64,000 nucleotides of DNA from Flavobacterium johnsoniae. Lineage in GTDB: Bacteria > Bacteroidota > Bacteroidia > Flavobacteriales > Flavobacteriaceae. The position numbers and the translations under genes are program-made. Positions 63,593 to 64,000 of this stretch are shown piece by piece; the stretch's first letter is position 1, and the number at the start of each line of letters is the position of its first letter. The stretch is from the NCBI RefSeq assembly GCF_030388325.1, contig NZ_CP103794.1:4402001-4466000 (forward strand), in the 5' to 3' direction. Under the pieces are notes generated by a model. It ran no database searches, had not been told where the DNA came from, and worked only from the letters and a program-made list of their open reading frames with translations.

Positions 63593-63620
63593 ACCAACGA
63601 CAATAAAATTTAAACCAACG
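63593..63620 (-). promoter_or_regulatory. Tandem LytTR-type half-sites upstream of susC
   Basis: On the minus strand CGTTGGT occurs at 63614-63620 and 63593-63599, exactly 21 bp apart, within longer direct repeats reading TGTCGTTGGTTTAA. CGTTnRY is the core of the site bound by LytTR response regulators, which bind two direct repeats two helical turns apart. The pair is centred about 60 bp upstream of the likely susC start of transcription. Confidence 0.6.
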
Positions 63621-63799
63621 ACATAAATCATTCAATAATACGCTTTACGAAAACGTTCTATTTAAAAAAATAAGCACGAATAACCATTTATAGCGAAATT
63701 TTATTCAAAAAAATTGGCACTTTGCCTTTAATTGTTTAAAGTTGCACAATAATAATACTTGTTAAGAAAAACTAAAATCGCTAAACATCTTATAACCAA

Positions 63800-64000
63800 T
63801 TGAAAGAAATTAAGAAAGTTAAATTCGACATTAAACTTCGAAATCACATATGGTTTTGGGGAGTTTATTTTACTTTAAACTTTTTAAGATGGGGAGCTTA
63901 TTTTAATGATTATCCTTATGCTTTTAAATCTAACCTAATTGAATTTTCATTAGTTATACCTTTAGTATATCTTAATTTATTTGTTTTAGTTCCGAAGTAT
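63800..64000 (+). CDS. LytS-type sensor histidine kinase, N-terminal part (cut by window end)
   Basis: Sixty-seven codons run to the right edge from TTG 63800; an in-frame stop at 63782 and no ATG make TTG the likely start. The sequence MKEIKKVKFDIKLRNHIWFW GVYF begins with a basic stretch and shows two hydrophobic segments (about 15-32 and 47-65), like the membrane domain of PF06580-type kinases in Flavobacterium. These kinases pair with LytTR response regulators. It is divergent from susC, and its partner is probably encoded just beyond the window. Confidence 0.65.
   Translation, partial: MKEIKKVKFDIKLRNHIWFWGVYFTLNFLRWGAYFNDYPYAFKSNLIEFSLVIPLVYLNLFVLVPKY

Overview
The window reads as a piece of chromosome from a low-GC Bacteroidetes, almost certainly a Flavobacterium of the F. 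johnsoniae type. The evidence is the Bacteroidetes promoter box TAnnTTTG in front of many genes, the near absence of Shine-Dalgarno sequences, a SusC/SusD pair, a type IX secretion/gliding locus (very large protein with a gliding-type C-terminal domain, a PorP/SprF protein and an OmpA protein), fused alpha/beta 2-oxoacid dehydrogenase E1, and NagB fused to a LmbE-like domain. I see no prophage, no intact insertion sequence, no CRISPR array and no tRNA. One RNase P RNA gene is present.

Layout. 1-20 kb is mainly housekeeping: tail of an unknown gene, uvrA, a small structured RNA element, a LOG-family enzyme, a protease-like outer-membrane protein, the E1 enzyme, kdsB, an extradiol dioxygenase, a RecD2-like helicase, DUF3822-rsmD, a two-component system beside the deleted remnant of an outer-membrane receptor, panE and a dicarboxylate/amino-acid symporter. 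20.3-24.8 kb is a small accessory stretch: rnpB, a short unknown gene, a parDE toxin-antitoxin pair with a palindrome on its promoter, two BON/LysM genes, and a DUF262-HEPN gene pair that looks like a defence or conflict module. 24.8-31.5 kb holds dnaX, split by a run of ten A so that tau needs a -1 shift, then a quinone-type oxidoreductase, a Crp-type regulator and the polyphosphate operon sixA-ppk1-ppx. 32-42.2 kb is the SprB-like surface protein with its SprF and OmpA partners. 42.3-53 kb is mixed housekeeping: CAP lipoprotein, pdxH, rnz, pyrR-pyrB, an unknown membrane protein, a reductase/small-membrane-protein cluster with a duplicated leader, an ABC-F ATPase, a TlpA thioredoxin and a DUF3592 protein. 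53-64 kb is a chitin or chitooligosaccharide utilisation locus, transcribed leftwards: SusC, SusD, GH18, NagB-LmbE, GH20. A divergent LytS-type sensor kinase is cut by the right edge. A pair of CGTTGGT half-sites exactly 21 bp apart upstream of susC fits a LytTR regulator binding site.

Many spacers carry one of several families of inverted repeats. One perfect 33-bp palindrome occurs three times (about 3.2, 10.1 and 49.5 kb). A larger class of 65-140 bp elements has outer arms and sometimes a second nested pair, built from a few recurring words such as TTTGCGA and TTCGTG. They sit between or just after genes and are the main unexplained structure here.

Several start codons were moved inward because the TAnnTTTG promoter lies inside the longest reading frame (uvrA, DUF3822, sensor kinase, a 64-aa membrane protein, parD, pyrR, tlpA). 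Three genes (4551, 17037, 63800) appear to start at TTG, with no ATG available upstream. Family assignments rest on recognised motifs only; no database search was run.
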